From the NCBI RefSeq assembly GCF_050410795.1, contig NZ_CP191258.1, positions 310,001 through 374,000 on the forward strand: a stretch of DNA of 64,000 bases. Direction: 5' to 3'. How positions within the stretch are numbered: the stretch's first letter is position 1; every line of letters begins with the position of its first letter. The translations under genes and the position numbers were made by a program. The stretch comes from Fontivita pretiosa (lineage in GTDB: Bacteria > Planctomycetota > Phycisphaerae > Tepidisphaerales > Tepidisphaeraceae). A model generated the notes under the pieces. It saw only the letters and a program-made list of their open reading frames with translations. It had not been told where the DNA came from and did no database searches. Below are positions 17,407 through 26,654 of the stretch, in pieces.

Positions 17407-18015
17407 ATGCGAATCATTGACCGAAGGTTGACGACGATTCTGTGCCTGGCCGTGCTCACGCTCATGCTGCTGACGCCGCCAGCGACAGCCCAGACACCCG
17501 CCGCCAAGGTGGCCATCGCCAACCCGGCAAGGATTTTCAACGAGATCCAGGAGACCAAGGACCTGAAGGCCAAGATGGAATCGGATCGCAAGACGCTGGA
17601 GGCGACCGAGCTGGAGAAGCGCACGCAGCTTCGCGATCTCACCGCCCAGCGGGATGCGCTCAAGCCGGACAGCCAGGCATATGCGGAGCTGAACCAGAGG
17701 CTGCTGCAGGCGAGCATCGAGTTCGAGGTCTGGGGCCGCATGCAGCAGGCCGAGGTGCAGCGACGGCAGAAGCAGCAGATGGTGGCGCTGTTCAACAAGA
17801 TCACGGCGGCGGTGGCGAAGGTGGCGACGCAGCAGGGCATCGATCTGGTGATCGCCGAGCAGCGTCCGGAGATCCCGGACAACCTGGACCCGGTGGACAT
17901 CAACGTGCTGCGGAACCTGATCAACCAGCGCAACGTTCTGTTCAACAGCCCCGCCGTTGACCTCAGCGACAAGGTCATCGCCGCGATGGACGCCGACTAC
18001 AAGGCGGGGAAGTGA
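17407..18015 (+). CDS. skp: OmpH/Skp-family periplasmic chaperone
   Basis: Escorts unfolded outer-membrane proteins across the periplasm to the Bam machine. The 202 residues have a signal peptide ending near TAQT (about 30) and the family opening KVAIANPARIFNEIQETKDLK. A long charged coiled coil of about 110 residues (LEATELEKRTQLRDLTAQRD...) forms the tentacle, and VATQQGIDLVIAEQ closes the body. ATG at 17407 follows AAAGGAAT. It lies between bamA and lpxD, the classic order, which supports the call for a fast-evolving family. Confidence 0.9.
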   Translation: MRIIDRRLTTILCLAVLTLMLLTPPATAQTPAAKVAIANPARIFNEIQETKDLKAKMESDRKTLEATELEKRTQLRDLTAQRDALKPDSQAYAELNQRLLQASIEFEVWGRMQQAEVQRRQKQQMVALFNKITAAVAKVATQQGIDLVIAEQRPEIPDNLDPVDINVLRNLINQRNVLFNSPAVDLSDKVIAAMDADYKAGK

Positions 18016-18093
18016 AGTCATAGCCGCAGGGATGAGGGCGCAGGCAGCAGATTCGCCTTCGTCCTTCTGCTTCTAGCCTTCATCTTTCAGCTC

Positions 18094-19143
18094 ATGCCCA
18101 CGCTTGCCGAGATCGCGGCATTGCTGGAGGTGGCGCTTCCCGGCGCCGCGGAGGGGCAACGCGCGATCCGGGGCGTGGCGAGTCTGGCCGAGGCCGGACC
18201 GGATGACCTTTCGTACCTGGCATCCGATGCGCATCTTGGTCAGTTCCGCGGCACCGCCGCCGGAGCGGTCATCGTCCAGAAGCGGGTAAAGCTGCCGCCG
18301 AATCCCAGGCCGGTCGTGCTGTGGGTGGAGGATGCGGACCTGGCATTGGCGCGGGTGCTGAGGTTGTTTGCCCCGCCGGTGCCGCGTCCGCCGCCGGGCA
18401 TCGATCCCAGCGCCTCGGTGGCGCCCGCGGCCGTCCTTGGCGACAAGGTGGCCATCGGGCATCACGTCGTCGTCGGACAACGCAGCCGCATCGGCGCGGG
18501 CACGGTCCTGCATGCAGGTGTGGTGATCGGCGAGGACGTGGTGATTGGCCAGGACTGCGAGATCTTTCCCAACGTCGTGATCCGCGAGCGCGTCACAATC
18601 GGCAACCGCGTGATCATCCACGCCGGGACCATCATCGGCACCGACGGTTTCGGCTATCGCTGGGACGGCTCGCAGCACGTGAAGATTCCGCAGATCGGCA
18701 CCATCGTCATCGAGGACGATGTGGAGTTGGGCTCGTGCGTCTGCGTCGACCGCGCCAAGACCGGCGTCACCCGCATCGGCCGGGGAACCAAGATCGACAA
18801 CCTCGTGCAGATCGCGCACAACTGCGTGATCGGACCACACTGCATCATCGTGGGGCAGGTCGGATTGGCCGGGTCGGTGACGCTGGGCGAGGGGGTGGTA
18901 CTGGGCGGGCAGACGGCGGTGCGGGACCACATCACGATCGGCGACGGCGCTGCCGCCGCGGCGCGCAGCGCCATCCATGAGGACGTGGAGCCCAAGATGG
19001 TCGTCAGCGGCATGCCCGCGCTGCCCCACCGTCAGAGCCTGCGGGAGCAGGCCGCGTTGCGGCGACTGCCCGATCTGGTAGCGCAGGTGCGCAAGCTCCA
19101 GGAGGAGCTGGAGAAACTGAAGCGAAATACCGAGGGAAAGTGA
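18094..19143 (+). CDS. lpxD: UDP-3-O-acylglucosamine N-acyltransferase
   Basis: Third step of lipid A synthesis: adds an acyl chain from acyl-ACP to UDP-3-O-acylglucosamine. The 349 residues begin with the uridine-binding N-domain (IRGVASLAEAGPDDLSYLA). A left-handed beta-helix of hexapeptide repeats follows from about 105 to 300, with GTDGFGYRWDG, IPQIGTIVIEDDVELG, TKIDNLVQIAHNCVIG (containing the catalytic-type His) and GSVTLGEG. A C-terminal coiled coil (LVAQVRKLQEELEKLK) is typical for trimers. Its presence in a planctomycete-like genome argues for lipopolysaccharide synthesis. Confidence 0.95.
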   Translation: MPTLAEIAALLEVALPGAAEGQRAIRGVASLAEAGPDDLSYLASDAHLGQFRGTAAGAVIVQKRVKLPPNPRPVVLWVEDADLALARVLRLFAPPVPRPPPGIDPSASVAPAAVLGDKVAIGHHVVVGQRSRIGAGTVLHAGVVIGEDVVIGQDCEIFPNVVIRERVTIGNRVIIHAGTIIGTDGFGYRWDGSQHVKIPQIGTIVIEDDVELGSCVCVDRAKTGVTRIGRGTKIDNLVQIAHNCVIGPHCIIVGQVGLAGSVTLGEGVVLGGQTAVRDHITIGDGAAAAARSAIHEDVEPKMVVSGMPALPHRQSLREQAALRRLPDLVAQVRKLQEELEKLKRNTEGK

Positions 19144-19146
19144 CAA

Positions 19147-19170
19147 GCCCCGACGTCGGCGGGGGTTTTT
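19147..19170 (+). terminator. Rho-independent terminator after lpxD
   Basis: Just after the lpxD stop, a GC hairpin pairing GCCCCGAC with GGCGGGG (one mismatch, short loop) is followed by TTTTT (19166-19170). It would end the bamA-skp-lpxD transcript and separate it from murD. Confidence 0.7.
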
Positions 19171-19216
19171 GCCGAATCGTCAACCCCCATGCGCCCTGGA
19201 CCGATATTCAGATAAA

Positions 19217-20557
19217 ATGACTCCCCTGATGCAAGAGGTCCGGGACAAGCGCGTGACCGTCGCCGGGCTGGGACGCTTTGGCGGCGGAATCGAAGTAACC
19301 CGCTGGCTGGTCGCCCAGGGCGCCCGCGTGCTGGTGACCGACAAGGACACGCCCGAAAACCTTGCCGAATCGCTGAAAAAACTGGAAGGGCTGCCCATTG
19401 AGCTGCGGCTGGGCGAGCATCGCGTGGAGGACTTCACCAACTGCGATCTGGTCGTGGCTTCGCCAGCCATTCCCCCCACCAACGAATACCTCGCCGCCGC
19501 CCGCCGCGCCGGCGTGCCCGTCACCACCGAAATCCGCCTGTTCATCGAACGCTGTCCGGGCACGATCATCGGCGTCACCGGCACCAAGGGCAAATCGACC
19601 ACCGCCAAGCTGACCGAGTTGATGCTGTCCAGACGATACAAGACCTGGCTGGGCGGCAATTTCGGCGGATCACTGCTACCCAGACTCCCGGAGATGTGCA
19701 AGACCGACCTGGTCGTGCTGGAGCTGAGCAGCTACATGCTGGAGCATCTGCGCCCGATGCAGTGGTCGCCGCACGTGGCCATCGTCACCATGATCACGCA
19801 GGATCATGTGTCCTGGCACGGATCCTTCGAAGCCTACCTCGACGCCAAAAAGAACATTGTGCGATTCCAGCGTCCGGATGACGTGGCCGTGCTCAGCGAG
19901 GAAAACGAACTGAGCGCAAGTTTTGCGCGGGAAACGAAAGCCAGAATCGTGCAGTACGGGCTGCGCGGACGAAAGCTGTTCACCTTGACCATCCCCGGGC
20001 GGCACAACCAGCTCAACGCGCAGGCGGCGTACGCGGCGGCGGACGTGTTCGGCGTGAGCTGGGACGAAGCCCAGCTCGCGGTGCGCGATTTCCCGGGACT
20101 TCCTCATCGCCTTCAACTCGTCCACCAGACACCTGACGGCGTGCGATTCGTCAATGATTCCATTGCGACGATTCCCGAGGCGGCGGTGGCGGCGCTGGAA
20201 TCGTTCCCTCCCAAGCGCGTGATTCAGATCGTCGGCGGATACGACAAGGGCCTGCCCCTGGGCGCCATGTGCGCCGCGCTGACGCGACATGCCAAGGCCG
20301 TGCTGTGCATTGGCGCCACCGGACCGGCGATCGCCCAGACAATGGCACAGGCTGACATTCCCAACGCCGCGGCAGTCTATCAGTGCGGCGACCTGCCCAC
20401 GGCGATGAAGCTGGCGCGCCAGATCGCGGCGCCGGGAGACGTTGTGCTGCTCAGCCCGGGTTGCGCCAGCTACGACCAGTTCCCCAACTTCGAAGCCCGC
20501 GGTCAGGCATTCACCAGTCTGGCCCGGCAACTCGACACCGCGCCGAACATCCGATAA
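19217..20557 (+). CDS. murD: UDP-N-acetylmuramoyl-L-alanine--D-glutamate ligase
   Basis: Adds D-glutamate to UDP-MurNAc-L-Ala in peptidoglycan synthesis. The 446 residues show the N-terminal UDP-binding GLGRFGGGIEVTRWL, the ATP P-loop TGTKGKSTTAK (121-131), the SSYMLEHL region, HNQLNAQAAYAAA and the C-domain FVNDSIATIPEA and VGGYDKGLPL. ATG at 19217 fits the family; an in-frame extension upstream runs into the terminator. No other mur gene is adjacent. An AT-rich GATATTCAGATAAA leads straight into the ATG without a Shine-Dalgarno. Confidence 0.93.
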   Translation: MTPLMQEVRDKRVTVAGLGRFGGGIEVTRWLVAQGARVLVTDKDTPENLAESLKKLEGLPIELRLGEHRVEDFTNCDLVVASPAIPPTNEYLAAARRAGVPVTTEIRLFIERCPGTIIGVTGTKGKSTTAKLTELMLSRRYKTWLGGNFGGSLLPRLPEMCKTDLVVLELSSYMLEHLRPMQWSPHVAIVTMITQDHVSWHGSFEAYLDAKKNIVRFQRPDDVAVLSEENELSASFARETKARIVQYGLRGRKLFTLTIPGRHNQLNAQAAYAAADVFGVSWDEAQLAVRDFPGLPHRLQLVHQTPDGVRFVNDSIATIPEAAVAALESFPPKRVIQIVGGYDKGLPLGAMCAALTRHAKAVLCIGATGPAIAQTMAQADIPNAAAVYQCGDLPTAMKLARQIAAPGDVVLLSPGCASYDQFPNFEARGQAFTSLARQLDTAPNIR

Positions 20558-20677
20558 GCCGAATTCGAACGCATTTGCTGTACCAGCAGCGGCCTGCGGC
20601 ACGAAAAGACCAACAGCCCGGATCACGCCGCAAGCCCGGATGCGGGCAACGCAGTCGCGCGGCGGAGGTAGTTATTG

Positions 20678-22204
20678 ATGCGAGCGACGGCCGCAGGGGG
20701 ACTGGGACGGAGGATGGGTATGTTCCACGGACATCGCCGAACCCTTTTGCGCTGCTGCGATGCCGGCGCAGTTCTGGTCTGCGCGATGGTTGTGGCGCAG
20801 CTCGCCGGCTGCGCAAGCTCGGACCGAAAGTCCGGCAGGCAACATTCGCAACTTCAGCAGACCCGCATCGAGCAGACCCCCGCACCACCAATCGTCATTT
20901 CCGGAACCCCGGCACGCGACACAGTAGGGTTTGAACAGTCGGAACGGCAGCTCAGCGAGGCCGACTGGCAGAAGCTCACCCGCCTCGGGCCCAAGCCGAT
21001 CTGGGAACAGATCCGGCTCAAGCAGAAGAAACAGCGCGCCCGCGAAGCGCTGGCGGCGGGCGGCGCCAACCGCGTGGACAAGCGCCATGACGCGCCCAGC
21101 ACCTGCCCGTCCACGCAACCCGTAGTGGACGAATCGACGCTGCCGGTGCAGATCAGCGAACTGCCCGACAACAGGATACGGATCATCTGGACGCTGCGAA
21201 GCTACGGCGGCACAAGCGTGAGCAGCGCCTCCGATGGCGGAACCGAGAGGCGAAAGGTCACCGCCACGCCACCGGACCTGGGGCCTCTGGTGGCGGTGGT
21301 CACGGCCCAGGCCGGCGCCGGGGCGGTCGTCGTGCCGCTGCCCAGGGAAAACACCCTGGTCATCACGTGCGACAAGGCCGCACGCGCCGGCGTGCTCGAT
21401 GTGCTCAATCGCCTGGATGTGCCGCCCAGGCAGGTCGAGATCACCGCCAAGATCTTCGAGGTCAGCCGCGATTTCGATTTCCAGTACGGCGCGCAGGTAC
21501 TGCTCAAGCGTCTGGCCGCCGACAACAGCCAGACCGCCCTGTCCACCTTCAGCACGCAACGTTTCCTGGATGCCGTCGATGACCAGTCGCAGTTTCAGGG
21601 ATCGATCCTGAGCCTGATGAAAACCTTCCAGGACGCGGGAGTAAGCCTGGACATGAGCTTTCAGTTACTCGCCGACGAGGGGTTGATCAATGTCGTTTCG
21701 GCGCCGCGCATGACCGTCGCCGAAGGTCAGACCGGCTACATGCTCGCCGGGCAGGAGATGCCAATCCAGTCGTCGATTTTCAACGGCTCGACGACGCTGA
21801 CGACCACGACCTACAAACCGGTGGGAGTTCAACTGTACATCACTCCACAGGTGATCGGCGAGGACCGGGTCAAGCTTCACACGGTTTCGGTGGTCTCGTC
21901 GGTCGCGGGATTTGCGCCGCTGCCGCAGATTAGCGGCGGGCACAAGTCGCCCGAGTCGCTGCTCAACCCGATCATCGATTCGCGCGAAGCCGAAACCGCA
22001 GTGACCATCGAAGACCGCGACACGCTGGTGATCAGCGGCCTACGGATGATTCGCAACACCACCCGACAGAACAAGGTTCCCGGACTTGGGGATATCCCGC
22101 TGATCGGCTGGATGTTCAAGAACCACCGCACGCAGCAGCAGGTAACGGATCTGTACTTCTTCGTGACCCCCACTCTGCTGCAAGTCGCCGACGCAGGACA
22201 TTGA
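20678..22204 (+). CDS. Orphan outer-membrane secretin (type II/type IV pilus-like), lipoprotein
   Basis: Secretins form large gated outer-membrane pores for protein or pilus export. This 508-residue protein starts with a signal and lipobox (QLAGCASS, Cys45) and a variable region with an N-type domain (VPLPRENTLVITCDKAAR... LDVPPRQVEITAKIFEVS). The secretin domain shows LADEGLINVVSAPRMTVAEGQTG, the VGVQLYITPQVIG strand, a Gly/Pro gate region, and VPGLGDIPLIGWMFK...DLYFFVTPTLL. It is shorter than most GspD/PilQ and has no secretion genes next to it. GGAGG at 20664-20668 supports ATG at 20678. Confidence 0.85.
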   Translation: MRATAAGGLGRRMGMFHGHRRTLLRCCDAGAVLVCAMVVAQLAGCASSDRKSGRQHSQLQQTRIEQTPAPPIVISGTPARDTVGFEQSERQLSEADWQKLTRLGPKPIWEQIRLKQKKQRAREALAAGGANRVDKRHDAPSTCPSTQPVVDESTLPVQISELPDNRIRIIWTLRSYGGTSVSSASDGGTERRKVTATPPDLGPLVAVVTAQAGAGAVVVPLPRENTLVITCDKAARAGVLDVLNRLDVPPRQVEITAKIFEVSRDFDFQYGAQVLLKRLAADNSQTALSTFSTQRFLDAVDDQSQFQGSILSLMKTFQDAGVSLDMSFQLLADEGLINVVSAPRMTVAEGQTGYMLAGQEMPIQSSIFNGSTTLTTTTYKPVGVQLYITPQVIGEDRVKLHTVSVVSSVAGFAPLPQISGGHKSPESLLNPIIDSREAETAVTIEDRDTLVISGLRMIRNTTRQNKVPGLGDIPLIGWMFKNHRTQQQVTDLYFFVTPTLLQVADAGH

Positions 22205-22235
22205 GGCTCGCCCAGCGGCTCAGCTCCGCCGCAAC

Positions 22236-23357
22236 TCACGGCTGAGCTGTCAGCAGATACACCACGCCGTTGTGATCGCACAGGTACAGCTCGCCGGCCC
22301 AGTCTTCCCCGAAGCTCGCCGGCTGCGTGCGGGTATGCAGCAGTTGTTCATCGGCGAGCAGTTTTCCGTCTTCATACTTCAATCCCCAGATTCGGCCACT
22401 GCTGTAGTCGCCGTAGATGTACCATCCCACCAGCGCTGGAATCCTGCTTCCGCGATAGACATATCCGCCGGTGATCGACAGCCCCAGCCGGTGGCCGTAC
22501 TGCTTGATCGGCATGATGAGGTTGTCGGGGACCGGGCCTTGAATGATGAACGGATGCGAGCCTTCGTACAGCCGCCAGCCGTAGTTTCCGCCTTTTACGA
22601 TGATGTCGATCTCCTCCCACGAATCCTGTCCGACGTCGGCGGCCCAGAGCACGCCGGTCTGCCGATCGAAGCTCATCCGCCAGGGGTTGCGCAATCCCAG
22701 TGCCCAGATTTCAGGCCTGGCGCCTGCGCGACCGACGAACGGGTTATCTTCCGGAACGCGATAGCCACTGGGCACGTTTACGTCGATGCGCAGGATTTTG
22801 CCCAGCAGCTCATTCATGTTCTGGGCGCGGTTTTGCGGGTCGTTGGCCGCCCCGCCGTCGCCCATGCCGATGTACAGCATTCCGTCCGGGCCAAACAGAA
22901 GTTGCCCGCCGTTGTGGTTGGCGTAGGGCTGGTCGACCGTCAGGATGATGCGCTCGGTGGCGGCATCGACCTGATCGGCGCGGGGATCGGCATGAAACCG
23001 TGAGACAACCGTCTGCCGTGTGGGCCGGCGGCGGGTGTAGTTGACGTAGCAGTAGCCGTTGTTGGCAAAATCGGGATCAAAAACCAGGCACAAAAGCCCC
23101 TGTTCACCCCCATCCAGCACGCGGTCGGTGATGTCCAGATAGGGCTTCGGTTGAAGCTGGCCGTCGCGGATCAGCCGCACCCTTCCCGGCTGCTCGACGA
23201 CGAACAGCCGCTGTCCTCCGTCGTGCGTAAGCCACAGTGGTCGTTCCAGACCCCGGACCAGCGGCTGGAGTCTGACGCGCGGAGGTTCCGCCGCCTGTAC
23301 GACGGTGCACACCGCCGCCATCGCCACCATCGCCATGAGCCATGATCTTTGTCTCAT
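22236..23357 (-). CDS. Exported PQQ-dependent sugar dehydrogenase-like protein
   Basis: A 373-residue exported member of the soluble glucose/sorbosone dehydrogenase family. Signal peptide about 1-22; then GLERPLWLTHDGG, GGEQGLLCLVFDPDF, YANHNGGQLLFGPDGMLYIGMGDGG (likely catalytic His), GLRNPWRMSFD, GNYGWRLYEG and GGYVYRGSRIP. It is the same catalytic core as the protein at 3.8-5.3 kb but without dockerin-like and PEP-CTERM modules, so it is probably periplasmic. Its start lies only 32 bp from the divergent neighbour's start, so the two promoters must overlap. Confidence 0.88.
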   Translation of the reverse strand: MRQRSWLMAMVAMAAVCTVVQAAEPPRVRLQPLVRGLERPLWLTHDGGQRLFVVEQPGRVRLIRDGQLQPKPYLDITDRVLDGGEQGLLCLVFDPDFANNGYCYVNYTRRRPTRQTVVSRFHADPRADQVDAATERIILTVDQPYANHNGGQLLFGPDGMLYIGMGDGGAANDPQNRAQNMNELLGKILRIDVNVPSGYRVPEDNPFVGRAGARPEIWALGLRNPWRMSFDRQTGVLWAADVGQDSWEEIDIIVKGGNYGWRLYEGSHPFIIQGPVPDNLIMPIKQYGHRLGLSITGGYVYRGSRIPALVGWYIYGDYSSGRIWGLKYEDGKLLADEQLLHTRTQPASFGEDWAGELYLCDHNGVVYLLTAQP

Positions 23358-23389
23358 ATCAGCCCTGCCAGCAGGCTATGCTATGCATC

Positions 23390-24850
23390 ATGCGCTACCA
23401 CCGCTTCGTTTTGGCGTTGTTGCTGACGCTGGCGAATGGCCGCTGGCTCGTGGCTCAGCCTGCGCCGCCCTCCACACAGCCCATCCCCACTTCACAGCCG
23501 ATCCCGCGCCAACAACTCGATCAGATGTATCGCGCTGAGCTGGGCCAACTGTACAACCCCGCCGACGCCGACAAGCTTTATCAGGCCAACCTGCTGCTGG
23601 AGCGCTACTTCGCCGCACCTGATCAACGACGCGCCGTCGTACAGTCGCTGCAGGCGCTGGGTCTTGATGCGAATCTGATCGGACGCCTGGCCCGCATCCG
23701 CATGACCTGGCCGCCGCTGGCTCCGGGCGTGTATTACGTCAACGAGCGGATGGGTCCGCACGACGTCCGTTACTTCTTCGGCATCCCGCGCGGCTACGAC
23801 CGCACCCGACCATGGCCGCTGGTCATCAAGCTTCCCACCGCCGACGCGTTTCTGACTGAGCCCCGGCCCGATCCGATCCAGGTCGCCCAGATCTACACCG
23901 CCTGGATGAGCGACGAGTTGAGCCGCCATCCCGACGCCGTCGTCATCATGCCCCTGCTGAACCTGGATGAGCTGTGGGGGCCCAGCTATGTCGGCATGAA
24001 CAGCGTGATTCAGCCGATGCATCATCTCGCCGGGCGGGTCAACATCGATCCGGCGCGGGTCTATCTGCTGGGACACTCGATGTCGGCCCATGCGGCATGG
24101 AACCTGGCGCTGCACTACTCGACCTACTTCGCATCGTTCACGTCGTTGGCCGGGGGCGTCGGCGCGGACTGGCAGCGACTGCGACTGATGAACCTGCGCA
24201 ACATCCTGCCAGTCATGTGGCACGATGCCGACGACCCGGTTGTCAAGGTGGACCTCAGCCGCCAGCTTGCCAACATCCTGCGCAACAATCTCGGCATCGA
24301 AATCGATTATCAGGAAACGCGCAACGTCGGACACACCCCTACTGACGCCATCGCCGAAGCAGCGTATGCGAAAATGCGCGGCCGGGTGCGCGACCTTTAC
24401 CCCAGGCGGGTCTCGATTCAGTCCAACCGCCCGGACACCATGTTCAATCGCGTAGACTGGGTGCAGATCTATCAGCCGCTGCGACCGGGAGAAGAACGCC
24501 GGCTCTATTTCCGCCGTGGCAGCGGACACATGCTCGTCTATCCGGCCGCGTTCAGCGTCGATGCTACGCTCGATGGCGACAACCGCATCGTCGCCACCAG
24601 CCAGAACGTCGAGTCGATGCGGTTCTACATCAACGACCAGATGATCGACTTCTCGCGGCCGGTCATCGTTACGGTCAATCGCAAACCCCGCTTCGAAGGC
24701 ATGGTCAGGCCGGACATCGAACAGATGCTCAAGGACCAGCTTTTCCTTGGTCGCGGCTGGCGATACTACACGGGCGTGATCGACATCGATTTCGGCGCTG
24801 CGCCCGCCGCCCCCGCGACGCGCGGCCGTGCGACCACGGGACAACCATGA
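23390..24850 (+). CDS. Exported alpha/beta-hydrolase, esterase-like
   Basis: A 486-residue protein with a signal peptide (about 1-22). An alpha/beta-hydrolase core runs from about 125 to 325: FFGIPRGYDRTRPWPLVIKLP, nucleophile elbow LGHSMSAHAAW with Ser230, a candidate Asp in WHDADDPVV and His in NVGHTP. This resembles polyhydroxybutyrate-depolymerase/feruloyl-esterase-type hydrolases. The C-terminal 140 residues carry strands (LYFRRGSGHMLVYPA, VESMRFYINDQMIDFS) of a domain that was not recognised. ATG at 23390 gives a clean signal peptide; a longer in-frame start at 23342 would overlap the divergent gene. Confidence 0.72.
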   Translation: MRYHRFVLALLLTLANGRWLVAQPAPPSTQPIPTSQPIPRQQLDQMYRAELGQLYNPADADKLYQANLLLERYFAAPDQRRAVVQSLQALGLDANLIGRLARIRMTWPPLAPGVYYVNERMGPHDVRYFFGIPRGYDRTRPWPLVIKLPTADAFLTEPRPDPIQVAQIYTAWMSDELSRHPDAVVIMPLLNLDELWGPSYVGMNSVIQPMHHLAGRVNIDPARVYLLGHSMSAHAAWNLALHYSTYFASFTSLAGGVGADWQRLRLMNLRNILPVMWHDADDPVVKVDLSRQLANILRNNLGIEIDYQETRNVGHTPTDAIAEAAYAKMRGRVRDLYPRRVSIQSNRPDTMFNRVDWVQIYQPLRPGEERRLYFRRGSGHMLVYPAAFSVDATLDGDNRIVATSQNVESMRFYINDQMIDFSRPVIVTVNRKPRFEGMVRPDIEQMLKDQLFLGRGWRYYTGVIDIDFGAAPAAPATRGRATTGQP

Positions 24851-24899
24851 ACACAACCTGCTCGCACAAACGTCACGACCCGAAGCAGCACTGCCACGG

Positions 24900-25259
24900 C
24901 TACAGCTCGGTGTACTTCGTCGCCACGCCTCTGGCTTTGTCCACAGGGTACTTCTGCTCATTGATCTGGATCTTGCGCTGCATCGCGCAGGTTAAATCGA
25001 TCTGCTGATCGTGCGCCAGCAGCAGCACCCAGCCCAGCACGTCGGCCAGCTCCTCGGCCAGCCGGTCCCTGTTGGCCGTCAGATGCGCCTGAAGTTCCGG
25101 TCCATTTCGCCATTGCATCAGTTCCAGCAATTCGGCGGCCTCCAGCACCAGCGACAGCGCCTGATCCTTGGGATTGTGAAACTGCTTCCAGTCGCGCGCC
25201 TCGCGAAAGCGCAACAGAGGCTCGAGCAACTGCCGGATCGTCGTCTGCGTGTCGTTCAT
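24900..25259 (-). CDS. MazG-like nucleotide pyrophosphohydrolase
   Basis: Small all-alpha NTP pyrophosphatase, probably a dNTP house-cleaning enzyme of the MazG/RS21-C6 type. The 119 residues carry the metal-binding helices: LVLEAAELLELMQW (EExxE-type, here ExxELxE) and LAEELADVLGWVLLLAHD (ExxD), with KYPVDKARG near the end. ATG at 25259 is three codons inside the longest frame and just overlaps the plsC stop. It follows cmk and plsC on the same strand, so a shared transcript is likely. Confidence 0.83.
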   Translation of the reverse strand: MNDTQTTIRQLLEPLLRFREARDWKQFHNPKDQALSLVLEAAELLELMQWRNGPELQAHLTANRDRLAEELADVLGWVLLLAHDQQIDLTCAMQRKIQINEQKYPVDKARGVATKYTEL

Positions 25260-25915
25260 GATTCGCACTGCCTCCTGCGCAGCTCGGCCAGCATGTGCCG
25301 AAGCGTCTGATCGATCAGATCGATGATCTGCTCCGACCGCAACCCCGCCACCTGCATCGGCGGACCGTACATCACGCGGATGTGCCCCGGCCGCGGCAGC
25401 AGCGCCCCCCGCGGCCAGGCCCCAAATGAGCCGTCCACCACTGCGGGAATGATCGGCACGGCGGCACGGCGAACGATCACCGCCACGCCCGGCAGGATCG
25501 CGCCGATCTGACCATCGCGCGTGCGCGTTCCCTCGGGATACACATTGACCAGATGCCCCTGGTCAAGCAGTTCGATCGCCCGCTTCATCGCGCTCACATC
25601 CGCTCGGCCGCGCTTCACGGGAAATGCATGCAACGTGCGGATCAGCCACGGAAGAAAACGCCCCTTTTCAAACAGCTCGCTCTTGGCCATGTAGCAGACC
25701 GGGCGATCGAGCATCACCGCGAACAGCAACGGATCAAGGAAGCTCTGGTGATTGGCCAGCAGCAGCGCTCCGCCCCGCCGGGGAACGTTGCGCCTGCCAT
25801 ACACCTTCAGATCAAATATCAGCCGCACCAGAATCCGCACCAGCATCTGAAGAAACTGCCACAGCCAGGAGCGCCGGGGCACGCGGTGATGCATCTGAAC
25901 AGCAGACGCGCTCAT
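25256..25915 (-). CDS. plsC: 1-acyl-sn-glycerol-3-phosphate acyltransferase
   Basis: Adds the second acyl chain in phosphatidic acid synthesis at the inner membrane. The 219 residues have an N-terminal hydrophobic helix (WQFLQMLVRILVRLIF), the catalytic NHQSFLD (block I, HxxxxD), FPVKRG (block II), YPEGTRTRDG (block III) and VPIIPAVVDG (block IV). It overlaps the end of cmk by 4 nt, which suggests translational coupling. The cmk-plsC pairing is common in bacteria. Confidence 0.92.
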   Translation of the reverse strand: MSASAVQMHHRVPRRSWLWQFLQMLVRILVRLIFDLKVYGRRNVPRRGGALLLANHQSFLDPLLFAVMLDRPVCYMAKSELFEKGRFLPWLIRTLHAFPVKRGRADVSAMKRAIELLDQGHLVNVYPEGTRTRDGQIGAILPGVAVIVRRAAVPIIPAVVDGSFGAWPRGALLPRPGHIRVMYGPPMQVAGLRSEQIIDLIDQTLRHMLAELRRRQCES

Positions 25916-26610
25916 GCTCCGGACCCCGCTGAAGCCGCATCGGCCCCGCCAAGGGCCGGCTGGACTGTTGCGACGATCAGATCGACGACCTGGTCCTGGG
26001 TCATGTGCGTGGTGTCGATGATCCGCGCATCGGGAGGCACCGCCAGCGGACCCACCGCGCGGCTGGCGTCGCGATGATCACGTGCAATGATCTGCGACAG
26101 AATCTCGTTGTAATCGACGACTTCGCCACGGGCGCGAAGCTGGGCGGCGCGCCTGCGGGCGCGCTCATGAGGCGTGGCATCCAGATAGAACTTGAACTGC
26201 GCGTCGGGGAAGACCACCGAACCCTGATCGCGCCCTTCGGTAACCAGGTTCTTCCGCTGGCGGCCGATCTGCCGCTGCTGTTCCACCAGCATTTGACGGA
26301 TCGCCGGCACGGCTGCGACGTAGGACGCGGCGCGGGTGGCCTCGCTGCCGCGAAGAAGATGCCCGACGTTCTCGCCGTTCAATTTCACGGCCGGCGGCTG
26401 GCGGCTCCAGTCAAACTCGATGCGAGCGTGGCGGGCGATGTACGTCAGCTCGCGGGGATCTTCGAGGTTGGCCTGTCGGCGAATCGCCTCCAGCCCGATG
26501 GCGCGGTACATGGCTCCGGTATCCAGAAAGTCGAACCCCAGGCGCTGGGCCACCGCCAGCGCCACGGAAGACTTGCCCGTCCCGGCCGGTCCGTCGATGG
26601 TAATGATCAT
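25912..26610 (-). CDS. cmk: Cytidylate kinase
   Basis: Phosphorylates CMP and dCMP with ATP. The 232 residues start at the P-loop MIITIDGPAGTGKSSVA. Next come FLDTGAMYRAIGLEAI, GRDQGSVVFPDAQFKFYLDAT, a basic HERARRRAAQL, and RDHRDASRAVGPLAVPPDA. The C-terminus IIDTTHMTQDQVVDLIV is typical. It is first in a cmk-plsC-mazG cluster whose upstream region holds a 21-bp palindrome. Confidence 0.94.
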   Translation of the reverse strand: MIITIDGPAGTGKSSVALAVAQRLGFDFLDTGAMYRAIGLEAIRRQANLEDPRELTYIARHARIEFDWSRQPPAVKLNGENVGHLLRGSEATRAASYVAAVPAIRQMLVEQQRQIGRQRKNLVTEGRDQGSVVFPDAQFKFYLDATPHERARRRAAQLRARGEVVDYNEILSQIIARDHRDASRAVGPLAVPPDARIIDTTHMTQDQVVDLIVATVQPALGGADAASAGSGA

Positions 26611-26654
26611 GCGCGCAAGCTCATCATCTGAAAAACCGTCATCGCCGCAACCCG

